This document shows, piece by piece, positions 29,542 to 37,759 of a stretch of 64,000 bases of DNA (position 1 is its first letter; every line of letters starts with the position of its first letter). The notes under the pieces were generated by a model. It saw only the letters and a program-made list of their open reading frames with translations. It did no database searches and was not told where the DNA came from. Source of the stretch: Afipia sp. GAS231 (GTDB lineage Bacteria > Pseudomonadota > Alphaproteobacteria > Rhizobiales > Xanthobacteraceae); contig NZ_LT629703.1 in NCBI RefSeq assembly GCF_900103365.1, positions 4,092,001-4,156,000 on the forward strand, given 5' to 3'. The translations under genes were made by a program, and so were the position numbers.

Positions 29542-31764
29542 TTAGTGCCCCGCCGCCTTGTTCGCGGCAGCATTGTTCAGCACGATCAGTCCATCAACCG
29601 CCACGCCGACCTTGCTGTTGATCAAAAACGGATTGACATCAATCGACGCGATGCGGTTGCCGGCATCCGCCATCAGATTGGACAGACCGACCAGCGCCTT
29701 CACCGCACTCGCCTCGTGCAGTGCCGGCTTGCCGCGATAGCCCTTCATTTTCACGCCAGCCTTGGTCTTTGCGATCAATTGCTTCGCCTCGGCCTCATCC
29801 AGCGGTGCGCCGGCCAGCGCCACGTCCTTCATCAATTCGATGTCGACGCCGCCGGTGCCGAACAATACCACCGGGCCCATCTCGGCATCGAGGGAAGCAC
29901 CCACCACGAGCTCGAGGTCGGCCTTGACCTGCTGCGCAATCAGAATGCCTTCGAGCTTCGGCTTGCCCTTGAGCTTCCTCACCCGCGCAGTGATGTCGTT
30001 GAAGGCCTTCTTCACTTCGGCCGCGCTGTTGAGGTTCAGCACCACGCCGCCGATATCCGATTTATGCAGGATGTCGGCGCTGACGACTTTGGCCACCACC
30101 GGGAAGCCGATTTTCTTGGCGATCTTCACGGCTTCCGCCGCGGTCTGCGCGATCTCTTCCCTGGAGACCGGAATGCCATAGGCCTTGAGCAACTTCTTTG
30201 ACGCCACCTCGTCGAGCGCCGCGGCGCCGTTGGCGCTCTTGAGCATCTTTTCCAGCACCGCGCGGGCGGACGCCTTCGAACTCGACTTGATATCAGGCAC
30301 TTCCTTGCGCAACTGCGCATAGTCGATCAGCGACTTGATCGCGCCGACCGCGCGATCGAGACCCTGCATGACTGCAATGTTTGGCAGCGATTTGCGCAGG
30401 CCCTTGGTGAACTCGGTAAACCCGATCGACATCGCGCTGATGTAGACTACCGGCTTGGAGGCTCTGCCTGCCATATCATTGACGATACGCAGGTTACGTT
30501 CGCGCAGCTCGTGCGGCGCCTTCGGCAGTTCGGCGTCGATGATGACGATATCGGTATCGGGATCGTCGATCATGATCTGGATCGAACTCATGTAGACGGA
30601 GGGGTCGACGACCGCGGCGAAGCCGGCGTCGAGCGGATTGCCGACGATGCTGCCGGGGCCGAGCATTTTTGCCAATTGCGCGCTGGCGTTGGCACTGAGC
30701 GGCGCGAAATTCAGGCCGGCCGAATGGAAGGCGTCGATCAAGAGGCCGCGCTTGCCGCCGGACAGCGATACGGCGGCGAGGCGGTCGCGCTTCGGCGGCT
30801 CGGCATGCACGAAGCATTCGGTGGTCTCGATCAGCTCGTCGAGCCCGCGCACGCGGATCACGCCTTCGCGCGTCGAGATCGCGTCAAAGGTTTCGATCGA
30901 GCCGGCCAGCGCACCGGTGTGCGCCATCGCGGCGGCGCGGCCGCCTTCGGAGGCGCCGAGCTTGAGCGCGATCACGGGCTTGCCCGCCTTGCGCGCGGCC
31001 TTGCAGGCGTCACGGAACACCTTGGTGTTTCGCACGCCTTCGAGATAGACGACGATCACTCGGATCGAGGGATCGGCGGCGAAATAGGCCATCAGATCCG
31101 GTGTCTCGAGGCCTGTCTCGTTGCCGGTCGTCACCATATAGCCTACGCCGACGCCGCGATCTTCCAGTGCCTGGCGGATCGCCATCACGATCGCGCCGGA
31201 TTGCCCGGCAATCGCCACGGGGCCTGCTTCCATCGTGACGATGCGGTCATCGATATTGGTGAAGAGTTTCTCGCCCGCGCTCAGATTGCCGAGACAGTTC
31301 GGGCCGGTGACGGCTAGGCCGGTTTCCTTGACGGCCTGCTTCAGTTCCTCCGCCAGCCGCTGGCTTTCCGCGTCCTGCAACTCGCTGAAGCCCGAGGTGA
31401 CGATGGTGGCGGAGCGCGCGCCGGCCGCCGCCGCATCGCGGATCACCTGCACGGCGAAACGGGCTGGCACCAGCACCACGACATGGTCGGGCTTTTTGGG
31501 CAGGCTGGCGAAATCCTTGTAGCAGGGCACGCCCCAGATCGTTTCGCGCTTGGCGTTGACCGGGAACAGCCCGCCTTCGAACTGGTACTTGATCAGGTTG
31601 TTCCAGATGCGCTCGGCATAGTTGCCGGGCTTGTCGGTGGCGCCGACCAGGACAATATTACGCGGGTGCAGCATCGCATGGATGCTTTTGACGATGTCGC
31701 TGGCGTCAGGCGAGGGCGACCATTGTTCGGCTTGGTGCGATACGGTACGTGCCTGAGCTTCCAT
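29542..31764 (-). CDS. NDP-forming acyl-CoA synthetase (acetate-CoA ligase family)
   Basis: A 740-residue single-chain enzyme. The N-terminal third is a CoA-binding Rossmann domain (NIVLVGATDKPGNYAERIW), the middle is succinyl-CoA-ligase-like (SLSGGKRGLLIDAF; GNPLDAGFAAVVD), and the C-terminal 230 residues form an ATP-grasp domain (KAYGIPVSREEIAQTA; HKSDIGGVVLNL). Relatives activate acetate, pimelate, ferulate or other acids with ATP and CoA, forming ADP. It stands alone; no neighbouring gene points to the substrate. Confidence 0.92.
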   Translation of the reverse strand: MEAQARTVSHQAEQWSPSPDASDIVKSIHAMLHPRNIVLVGATDKPGNYAERIWNNLIKYQFEGGLFPVNAKRETIWGVPCYKDFASLPKKPDHVVVLVPARFAVQVIRDAAAAGARSATIVTSGFSELQDAESQRLAEELKQAVKETGLAVTGPNCLGNLSAGEKLFTNIDDRIVTMEAGPVAIAGQSGAIVMAIRQALEDRGVGVGYMVTTGNETGLETPDLMAYFAADPSIRVIVVYLEGVRNTKVFRDACKAARKAGKPVIALKLGASEGGRAAAMAHTGALAGSIETFDAISTREGVIRVRGLDELIETTECFVHAEPPKRDRLAAVSLSGGKRGLLIDAFHSAGLNFAPLSANASAQLAKMLGPGSIVGNPLDAGFAAVVDPSVYMSSIQIMIDDPDTDIVIIDAELPKAPHELRERNLRIVNDMAGRASKPVVYISAMSIGFTEFTKGLRKSLPNIAVMQGLDRAVGAIKSLIDYAQLRKEVPDIKSSSKASARAVLEKMLKSANGAAALDEVASKKLLKAYGIPVSREEIAQTAAEAVKIAKKIGFPVVAKVVSADILHKSDIGGVVLNLNSAAEVKKAFNDITARVRKLKGKPKLEGILIAQQVKADLELVVGASLDAEMGPVVLFGTGGVDIELMKDVALAGAPLDEAEAKQLIAKTKAGVKMKGYRGKPALHEASAVKALVGLSNLMADAGNRIASIDVNPFLINSKVGVAVDGLIVLNNAAANKAAGH

Positions 31765-31930
31765 GGACTTCCCTTACCCGTTGTTCCTTTGGCCGGGGCG
31801 ATCGAGGTGATCGCCGCGCCATGATTTTCATTTGTTGATGCCTTTTTATTGAGACTTGGCTGACGTGGCAACACGCGTTGGACGGGCAGCTCCATTCGCC
31901 CTGCGCACGATATTTCGGCTTGCGGAGAAT

Positions 31931-32497
31931 TCAGGAGCCGGGTTCGATCATGGTAGCATGCAGCAGATAGCGGTCGGGGCCCGGCGTCAACGCGTCGAAC
32001 GGCCAGCACGTTGACAACACCAGTTCATGCCCGCCTGCGAGAGGATCGATGCCGGAAGCGTCAAAACGCGCGACGGAAGTGGCATCTGCCCGATAGCGGA
32101 ACGTCCGGCCGTCATTTCTGACGATATCGATCTCGTCGCCGATGGCGACGTTCTTCAGGAAGGCGAAATGCGTATCGCGGTGCGCGGAATAGACGGCGAC
32201 GCCGCGCTCGCCGGCGTTCGGCGTCAGTTCGACATGGCCGGGGCCGAAGGCGAGTGCCTGGCCGCTGCTCCCGGACAGCACGATAGCGCGCGCATGAATT
32301 CGCTTCACCTCGATCCGCGCCACCGGCCAGGTATCCGCCCACGACCACGGCTTTGTTGGATGTCCGGTGGCGATGGTGGTGTCGAAGGCGCGCTCCAGTA
32401 AGACCTGGGCAAGCAGCGCCTTGGCGTGGATATAGGCGCCTTGGCCGAACAGGATGAGGCCGGCGAGGGCGAGGAGGAGAGGGAGGATGCGGGGCAT
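31931..32497 (-). CDS. Class GN sortase
   Basis: A 188-residue sortase of the proteobacterial GN class. It has an N-terminal membrane anchor (about residues 4-22), the catalytic His106 in YSAHRDTHF, Cys164 in LSTCWPF and Arg176 in PGPDRYLLH. Such enzymes cut a C-terminal LPxT-like signal and join the protein to an unknown acceptor in the Gram-negative envelope. Its substrate gene lies immediately upstream on the same strand, 142 bp away. Confidence 0.93.
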   Translation of the reverse strand: MPRILPLLLALAGLILFGQGAYIHAKALLAQVLLERAFDTTIATGHPTKPWSWADTWPVARIEVKRIHARAIVLSGSSGQALAFGPGHVELTPNAGERGVAVYSAHRDTHFAFLKNVAIGDEIDIVRNDGRTFRYRADATSVARFDASGIDPLAGGHELVLSTCWPFDALTPGPDRYLLHATMIEPGS

Positions 32498-32511
32498 GTC
32501 GTTGGCCCTTT

Positions 32512-32543
32512 CGTCATTGCTTCGCTTCGCTTGCCATGACGAT
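32512..32543. repeat. Partial copy of the GTCATTGC palindromic repeat
   Basis: Short element with ends CGTCATTGC and CCATGACG around the core TTCGCTTCGCTTG. It has the same outer sequence as the larger repeats at 39453, 53220 and 58564 but only about 32 bp remain. It sits between the sortase gene and its substrate gene. Confidence 0.6.
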
Positions 32544-32570
32544 GGTGGTGAATCTCACGCGCGCGGCCTT

Positions 32571-32580
32571 GGGGGGGGGG
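32571..32580. other. Ten-base homopolymeric G tract
   Basis: Ten consecutive G residues in the 142-bp gap between the sortase substrate gene and the sortase. Homopolymer tracts of this length are prone to slippage. Because it lies between genes, length changes could only affect RNA processing or translation start signals, not a reading frame. Confidence 0.85.
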
Positions 32581-32639
32581 CGGACAGGCCGCGCGCGCTT
32601 TTCAGGAAGCGGTTGGGGCGCCGCCTCCATCTCGTGACG

Positions 32640-34910
32640 TCAGCGCATGAACAGTTGACGCCGGTTGTAGACGAACAGCATCAGGCTGAGCATCAAGAGG
32701 ATCGCGCCCGCGATCAGCTTCAGCTCCGCATCCGTTGCCGTCTTTGGCAGCATGACGGTGGCGGGGGATTGCACGACCGGAGTCTGGGCGCGCTTCAGCG
32801 TCGCGACCTGAACCTTGGCGTCGCCCGTGTCGGCACGTCGCTCCGTCGGCGCGGCCGGAAGCTGCGGGCGTTCGCCGAACACTTTTGCGAAATCCCAGCC
32901 GGCAGGCAGGTTGATCGGCAGTTCCGATACCCTGAGCGGTTCGCCTTCCGGACGGCTCGGGGTCTTGTCGACCGCGACCAGGCTGGTCAGACGTGTCACC
33001 AGTTGGTGCTCCAATGCCAGCGCGAGGATGGCCTTGTCGGCGTCTTCGGGTTTTACCTGCTGCGTGGTGCGTGCCACTTCGGCATCCGCTATCTTGCGGC
33101 GGGCCCATAGCTTGGACAGGCCCTTGCCTTCGGCGGCATTCGCCAGCGGCAGCGTCACGACCCAGGGACGGTCGCCGATGCGGCCCTTGATCTCGACCGA
33201 GCCCGCGAGCTTGTCGAGCTTCGCCGCCAGCACCAGCGGCTCGTCGCGATAGACGTCGGGGATCGCTGTCGGTGTGATGTCGGCGGCGCTATCGGAAAAT
33301 TTCGCGGTGAGATTGGTCACCGCGGGATTTTCCAGTTTGGCGAACAGCCCGCGCATCCGCTCCTCGACCTGCTCGACCGAGCCGATATGGGTGAAGGTGC
33401 CGCGGCCGAGTTCGGCAGCGCGCGTCATCAGATAGGTGTTCGGCGCCGAACCGATGCCGACCATGAAGATACGCGAGCGGCCGCGCAGCGCGCTGATGAT
33501 TTCGAACAGTTGCTGCTCGTTGCCGATGGCGCCGTCGGTCAGGAACACGACCTGACGGACATAGTTGGCGTCACCGCTATTGTCGGACAGCGCCGCGCGC
33601 ATCGCAGGCACCATCTCGGTGCCGCCATTGGCCTGCAGCGCGCCGACGAATGAGGTGGCCTGGCCGAGATGAACAGCGTCGGCCGGCACCGGCGCCGGGA
33701 ACAGCACGTCCATGGTGTGATCGAAGCGGATCACGTTGAAGCGGTCGCCGGGCTGCAGGCGGCCGAGCGCGTAGATCAAACTGGCCTTGGCCTGGATGAT
33801 CGAGACGCCGCCCATCGAGCCGGAATTGTCGATCACGAAGATCACCTCGCGCGGCAGCGGCTTTTGCTGGGCCTGATCGACCGAGGGCGGCGTGACGAAG
33901 GCGAGCAGATAATCGGCGTTGCCGACATGTTCGCGGAACAGGCCGACCGACGGCGCTTTTTCGGCCGCGGGCTTCCAGCTCAGTTCGAAATCGCGATCTG
34001 CCGGCACCGGGCCTTCGGCGAGGCGGATGATGCTGGTGTTGGCGTCGGCTTTTTCAGTCTTGATTGGATGGAAATGGCTCTTGACCTCGCCGAGCGGAAA
34101 GCCGGCCTGCAGGTGAACGGTGATGGTCGTCGGGTTGACGGGCGCGTTGGTCGCGGGGTCGAGCACTTCAGGTGAAATGCGGTCGCGGTCCGGAACGGAA
34201 TCGGATTTCACCGCGCCCCAGCCGCCGCCGTCGGCCTTGAAGTCGACGCTCTGCACCACGGGTGCGGGATTGTAGCGCGGAGCGACCACCATCGGCACCC
34301 GCAGCGAGAATTCGTTGCCGGATTGCTGGACTGGTTCCTGATATTCGATCTGCACCAGCACGGTCTCGCCGGGGCCGATATTGGCGACGGAGTTGGTGAA
34401 GATGTTCGGCCGCTCCTGTTCGGTCAGCGCCGCCTTCTGGCCGTTCTGCTTGGCCTGTTCGTAAATCGCCTTGGCCTGCTGCCGCTCCTTGATGTCGCCG
34501 ACCACGACGCGGTCGCCGATCACCATCTTCAGCGTATCGACCGCGCCACCCGACGGCAGCGGATAGACGTAAACCGCCTCGACCCAGTTTTGCGTCGGGT
34601 TGCGAAAGATCTGCGTGACGCGGGCGCGAACCGTCGGCCCCGATACGGTGAGATCGACGTCGATGCCGAGCCGCGCCGCATCGTTGTAACCTTCGTCGGT
34701 CTTCAGCAGCAGCGAGCCGGAGCGGGCGTCTCCAGGCTTGATGAACGCGGCGGGCTGGGGTGCGGACCACACCGGCTCGAAGCTCAAAAATAATGCCGCG
34801 AATCCGACCAGGATCACGGCAAGTCCCTGCATCACCATGAACAGCACCAGCCTGACCAGTCCGGCCAGACCGGTGCGACTGTCGGTTTCAATCTCATCGC
34901 ATGTCGTCAT
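32640..34910 (-). CDS. VIT and VWA domain protein, sortase substrate (marine proteobacterial sortase target type)
   Basis: A 756-residue exported protein. After an N-terminal hydrophobic segment comes a VIT domain (DLTVSGPTVRARVTQIFRN, with AVYVYPLPSGGAV) and a VWA domain with an intact metal site (VIDNSGSMGG). The C-terminus is a cell-sorting signal: LPKTA at about 721-725, a hydrophobic helix and a basic end (NRRQ...R). The ATG at 34910 is preferred to the TTG at 34925 because GGGAG lies about ten bases ahead. It is the evident substrate of the downstream class GN sortase. Such proteins resemble inter-alpha-trypsin inhibitor heavy chains; their role in the envelope is unknown. Confidence 0.93.
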   Translation of the reverse strand: MTTCDEIETDSRTGLAGLVRLVLFMVMQGLAVILVGFAALFLSFEPVWSAPQPAAFIKPGDARSGSLLLKTDEGYNDAARLGIDVDLTVSGPTVRARVTQIFRNPTQNWVEAVYVYPLPSGGAVDTLKMVIGDRVVVGDIKERQQAKAIYEQAKQNGQKAALTEQERPNIFTNSVANIGPGETVLVQIEYQEPVQQSGNEFSLRVPMVVAPRYNPAPVVQSVDFKADGGGWGAVKSDSVPDRDRISPEVLDPATNAPVNPTTITVHLQAGFPLGEVKSHFHPIKTEKADANTSIIRLAEGPVPADRDFELSWKPAAEKAPSVGLFREHVGNADYLLAFVTPPSVDQAQQKPLPREVIFVIDNSGSMGGVSIIQAKASLIYALGRLQPGDRFNVIRFDHTMDVLFPAPVPADAVHLGQATSFVGALQANGGTEMVPAMRAALSDNSGDANYVRQVVFLTDGAIGNEQQLFEIISALRGRSRIFMVGIGSAPNTYLMTRAAELGRGTFTHIGSVEQVEERMRGLFAKLENPAVTNLTAKFSDSAADITPTAIPDVYRDEPLVLAAKLDKLAGSVEIKGRIGDRPWVVTLPLANAAEGKGLSKLWARRKIADAEVARTTQQVKPEDADKAILALALEHQLVTRLTSLVAVDKTPSRPEGEPLRVSELPINLPAGWDFAKVFGERPQLPAAPTERRADTGDAKVQVATLKRAQTPVVQSPATVMLPKTATDAELKLIAGAILLMLSLMLFVYNRRQLFMR

Positions 34911-35097
34911 GTCACTCGCTCCCAAATGGCGGTTTCGCCGCTTGGAAACGTGCGGAATGCCGCGCTTTGGCGCGAGCGGAATGATCGGCCTTGTTCAGCC
35001 GTGGGCCAGCGCGGCGCGCCTCGGACGCGGCCGGTTTGTGCGGGTTTGTGATGGATTGTGCGTCTGGTACACTGGCGCCAACCGAACAGGGGTGACG

Positions 35098-35862
35098 ATG
35101 CCGACGCCGGACAAGCAGCTTTCCGCCGAGCAAAGCCGGCAGATTGCCGACACCATTCGTGAGGAGATCGCCCGCCGCCGCATCTCGCGGCAGTCGCTGG
35201 CAGAGCTGGCGAAACTGAGCCTGTCGACGCTCGAGAAAGTGCTGGGCGGACGCCGTCCGTTCACGCTCGCGACCACGGTTCGGCTCGAACAGGCGCTCGG
35301 CGTCTCCCTGCGCACGACGGCGGAGGCGCCGGCACCGGCTCTCCCCGTCAACGGCGACGTCGCGGCGGATGGGCTCGGCGCCTATTCGCGTCGTGCGGTG
35401 GCCTGGATCGAAGGAACCTACATCACGATACGTCCGTCGTTCGGCGACAAGGACGCGATCTTCGCCTACCTCACCGAAATCAGCTGGGACGCCGCCGCAT
35501 CATGTCTGGTGTTTCACGAGAGCGAGCGGCAGGATGCGGCTTACACGCAGTATGGCGAGGTGGCGGTGCCGAACCAGTCCGGCCACATCTATCTCGTTAC
35601 CAACCGGCACGGCCAGCACCGCCTGATCACGGTGGCGCGGCTGCCGATCTCCGGCGAGATGTTCGGGATCATCACGACATTGCTGGCGGGACGCGGCTCG
35701 CTGCTGACGCCGATCGCGGCCCCGATTGCGTATTTGCCGGTCAAGATGATCCAAAACCCGGCATTTGGGCGGATTTCGCCCGAAAATGCCAATTATTCGG
35801 CCTATCGCACCCATTTGCGGCGGACGCTCGACGAGCCGTTTGCGATGTTTTTGCCGGGTTAG
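35098..35862 (+). CDS. XRE-type HTH transcriptional regulator
   Basis: A 254-residue protein. Residues 10-75 form a helix-turn-helix (SRQSLAELAKLSLSTLEKVL), and the C-terminal 150 residues form a beta-rich domain (ITIRPSFGDKDAIFAYLTEI; YLVTNRHGQHRLITVARLP), probably ligand-sensing, of unknown family. AGGGGTGACG precedes the ATG. It is divergent from the sortase/VIT-VWA operon across 187 bp, so it may control that operon, an inference from position only. Confidence 0.85.
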   Translation: MPTPDKQLSAEQSRQIADTIREEIARRRISRQSLAELAKLSLSTLEKVLGGRRPFTLATTVRLEQALGVSLRTTAEAPAPALPVNGDVAADGLGAYSRRAVAWIEGTYITIRPSFGDKDAIFAYLTEISWDAAASCLVFHESERQDAAYTQYGEVAVPNQSGHIYLVTNRHGQHRLITVARLPISGEMFGIITTLLAGRGSLLTPIAAPIAYLPVKMIQNPAFGRISPENANYSAYRTHLRRTLDEPFAMFLPG

Positions 35863-35983
35863 TGCCTCGAGCCTTGCTTTTCCGCTGAAATAGGCTATAT
35901 CACCGCCATTCGAATTACCGCTCTGCCTTGTTGACCGCGCCGAAACCGGCTCCATTCCCCAAGTCATCGTTGAAGTCGGATAA

Positions 35984-36006
35984 GCCCGCACGGAGGTCGT
36001 GCGGGC
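35984..36006 (+). promoter_or_regulatory. Hairpin in the cspA 5' untranslated region
   Basis: Perfect nine-base stem GCCCGCACG/CGTGCGGGC with a five-base loop, 34 bp ahead of the cold-shock gene start. There is no T-run after it, so it is not an ordinary terminator. Cold-shock mRNAs often have structured leaders that control translation by temperature; that role here is an inference. Confidence 0.55.
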
Positions 36007-36039
36007 CAAAAGCGCTTAGCGCATCTTGGAGATAGTGAC

Positions 36040-36246
36040 ATGGCTACCGGAACAGTTAAGTGGTTCAACGCAACCAAGGGCTTCGGATTCATCCAGCCCG
36101 ACGATGGCGGAACCGACGTTTTCGTCCACATCAGCGCCGTTGAGCGTGCTGGTCTGAGCTCGCTCAATGAAGGCCAAAAGCTTTCATATGAAGCGAAGGT
36201 CGACAGCAAGCGCGGCAAGACCAGCGCGGAAAACCTCCGCGTCTAG
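36040..36246 (+). CDS. cspA: Cold-shock domain protein (CspA family)
   Basis: A 68-residue single-domain OB-fold RNA chaperone. RNP1 is KGFGFIQP and RNP2 is VFVHIS, both intact, with the usual start [22 protein letters not shown] lies a few bases before the ATG. It has a long leader with a strong hairpin and is followed by a clear intrinsic terminator, so it is probably a single-gene unit. Several csp paralogues are usual in rhizobia, so the exact paralogue name is not certain. Confidence 0.95.
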   Translation: MATGTVKWFNATKGFGFIQPDDGGTDVFVHISAVERAGLSSLNEGQKLSYEAKVDSKRGKTSAENLRV

Positions 36247-36365
36247 TCTTAAGTTTTCGAAGCATTTCTTGCGTGAGACGGTACCCGCTTTCACGCGAAA
36301 CGCTTTGGTGATCGCTAACGGAGACCCACGGATGTACTGGGATCCTTCGATCGGCTTCTGAATAG

Positions 36366-36400
36366 AAAAGCCCGCTGGCGATATGCCGGCGGGCTTTTTG
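36366..36400. terminator. Intrinsic terminator, probably bidirectional
   Basis: Twelve-base stem AAGCCCGCTGGC/GCCGGCGGGCTT (one G-T wobble) with a GATAT loop at 36368-36396, followed by TTTTT. Seen from the other strand the hairpin is followed by TTTTC. It lies between cspA and the convergent binding-protein gene and can end both transcripts. Confidence 0.88.
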
Positions 36401-36417
36401 CTTTTCGACACTTGTGT

Positions 36418-36464
36418 GAGCATGATCTTTTCGGAACCGGTGCCCACTTTTCCGGATCATGCTC
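36418..36464. repeat. GAGCATGATC palindromic intergenic repeat
   Basis: Arms GAGCATGATC (36418-36427) and GATCATGCTC (36455-36464) are perfectly complementary, with GGAACCGGTGCCC and TTTTCCGG between. This is a repeat type widely dispersed in Rhizobiales intergenic DNA. It runs up to the stop codon of the binding-protein gene. Confidence 0.8.
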
Positions 36465-37687
36465 TAGCCACCCGTCTCGGCGCTGATGATATCGCCGAAC
36501 AGATCCCACTGGCCGCCCTTGAACCGCATGATCTTGAGCTGTTCGATCGGGGCGAAGTCGGTGGCCGAGGTGTTGACCTTGATGCCGGGGATCAGCGTAT
36601 CCGGTGCAAAATCCTTCAGGCTGGCGGCCTGCTTCATCACGTTCTCCCGGGTCAGGTTGTCGCCCGACTGCTTCAATACCTGCACCATGGTCTGCGCCGC
36701 GGCGTAGCCATAGACCAGGTTGGAATCGGAGATGTTGGCGCCCGGCATGTACGTGTCGATGAAGGCCATGAACTTCTTCATGCCCTCGTCGTCCTTCCAC
36801 TGCGGATCGGACGCATCCTTCAGATAGCTGGCCGACAGTACGCCTTCGGAAGCTTCAAGCCCGGCGGGCTTCATGACCGCGCCGATCGAGATCGACACGT
36901 CGGTCATCAGGTGCATCGGCTTCCATTCCAGCTCCGCCATCTTCTTGATCGCCTGTGCGGCGAACTTCGGTGTGGCGATGTTGACGAAGACGTCGGCGCC
37001 GGTGCCTTTCAGCTTGACGATGTGGGAGTCGATCGAGGGCTCGGTGGTCTCGTAGCTTTCCTCGGCGACGATGATGCTGGAAGCCTTGTCGCCGAACACG
37101 TCCTTCAATCCCGCGACATAGTCCTTGCCGAAATCGTCATTGGCATAGAACACAGCGACCTTGCCGTCGGGCTTGTTCTTCAGGATGTACTTCGCGAAGA
37201 TCCGCGCCTCGACGCGGTAGCTCGGCTGGAAGCCCATGGTCCAGGGAAAGTCCTTCGGGTCGTTCCACTTGCTGGCGCCGGTGGCGAGGAACAGCTGCGG
37301 GACCTTCTTGGAATTGTGATATTTCTGGACCGCGGTCTGGGTCGGCGTACCCAGCGCGTTGAACACCAGGAACACTTCGTCGCTCTCGATCAATTTTCGG
37401 ATCTGCTCCACCGTCTTTGGCGGGCTGTAGCCGTCGTCATAGGAGATCCAGTTGATCTTGCGGCCGTTGATGCCGCCCTGATCGTTGATCATCTTGAAAT
37501 AGGCTTCCTCGGTCTTGCCGATGACGCCGTAGGCGGAAGCCGGGCCGCTATAGGCCTCGACATTGCCGATCTTGATTTCGGTGTCGGAGGCGCCGGTGTC
37601 GTATTTCTTCTGCGCCAGTGCGCCCTGCGTTGACAGCAGCGACAGCACGGCTGCTGCGGTGAGCAAAGAAAGTTTCTTGTTCTTCAT
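36464..37687 (-). CDS. ABC transporter substrate-binding protein (orphan, Sec-exported)
   Basis: A 407-residue periplasmic binding protein of the leucine/amide family with a Sec signal (SLLTAAAVLSLLSTQGALA). Mature start SDTEIKIGNVEAYSGPASAYG and the segment YDDGYSPPKTVEQIRKLIE are family-typical. No permease or ATPase gene is adjacent; instead an acyl-CoA ligase lies 72 bp upstream on the same strand. The ligand may be a carboxylic acid that the ligase then activates, which is an inference. It probably uses a transporter encoded elsewhere. Confidence 0.92.
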   Translation of the reverse strand: MKNKKLSLLTAAAVLSLLSTQGALAQKKYDTGASDTEIKIGNVEAYSGPASAYGVIGKTEEAYFKMINDQGGINGRKINWISYDDGYSPPKTVEQIRKLIESDEVFLVFNALGTPTQTAVQKYHNSKKVPQLFLATGASKWNDPKDFPWTMGFQPSYRVEARIFAKYILKNKPDGKVAVFYANDDFGKDYVAGLKDVFGDKASSIIVAEESYETTEPSIDSHIVKLKGTGADVFVNIATPKFAAQAIKKMAELEWKPMHLMTDVSISIGAVMKPAGLEASEGVLSASYLKDASDPQWKDDEGMKKFMAFIDTYMPGANISDSNLVYGYAAAQTMVQVLKQSGDNLTRENVMKQAASLKDFAPDTLIPGIKVNTSATDFAPIEQLKIMRFKGGQWDLFGDIISAETGG

Positions 37688-37759
37688 AAAGTTTTCTTCC
37701 CTGGTTTCTTGTGTTGAGAGGCATTAACGAAAACGCGGCGGTACTCATTTAATTGGCAG

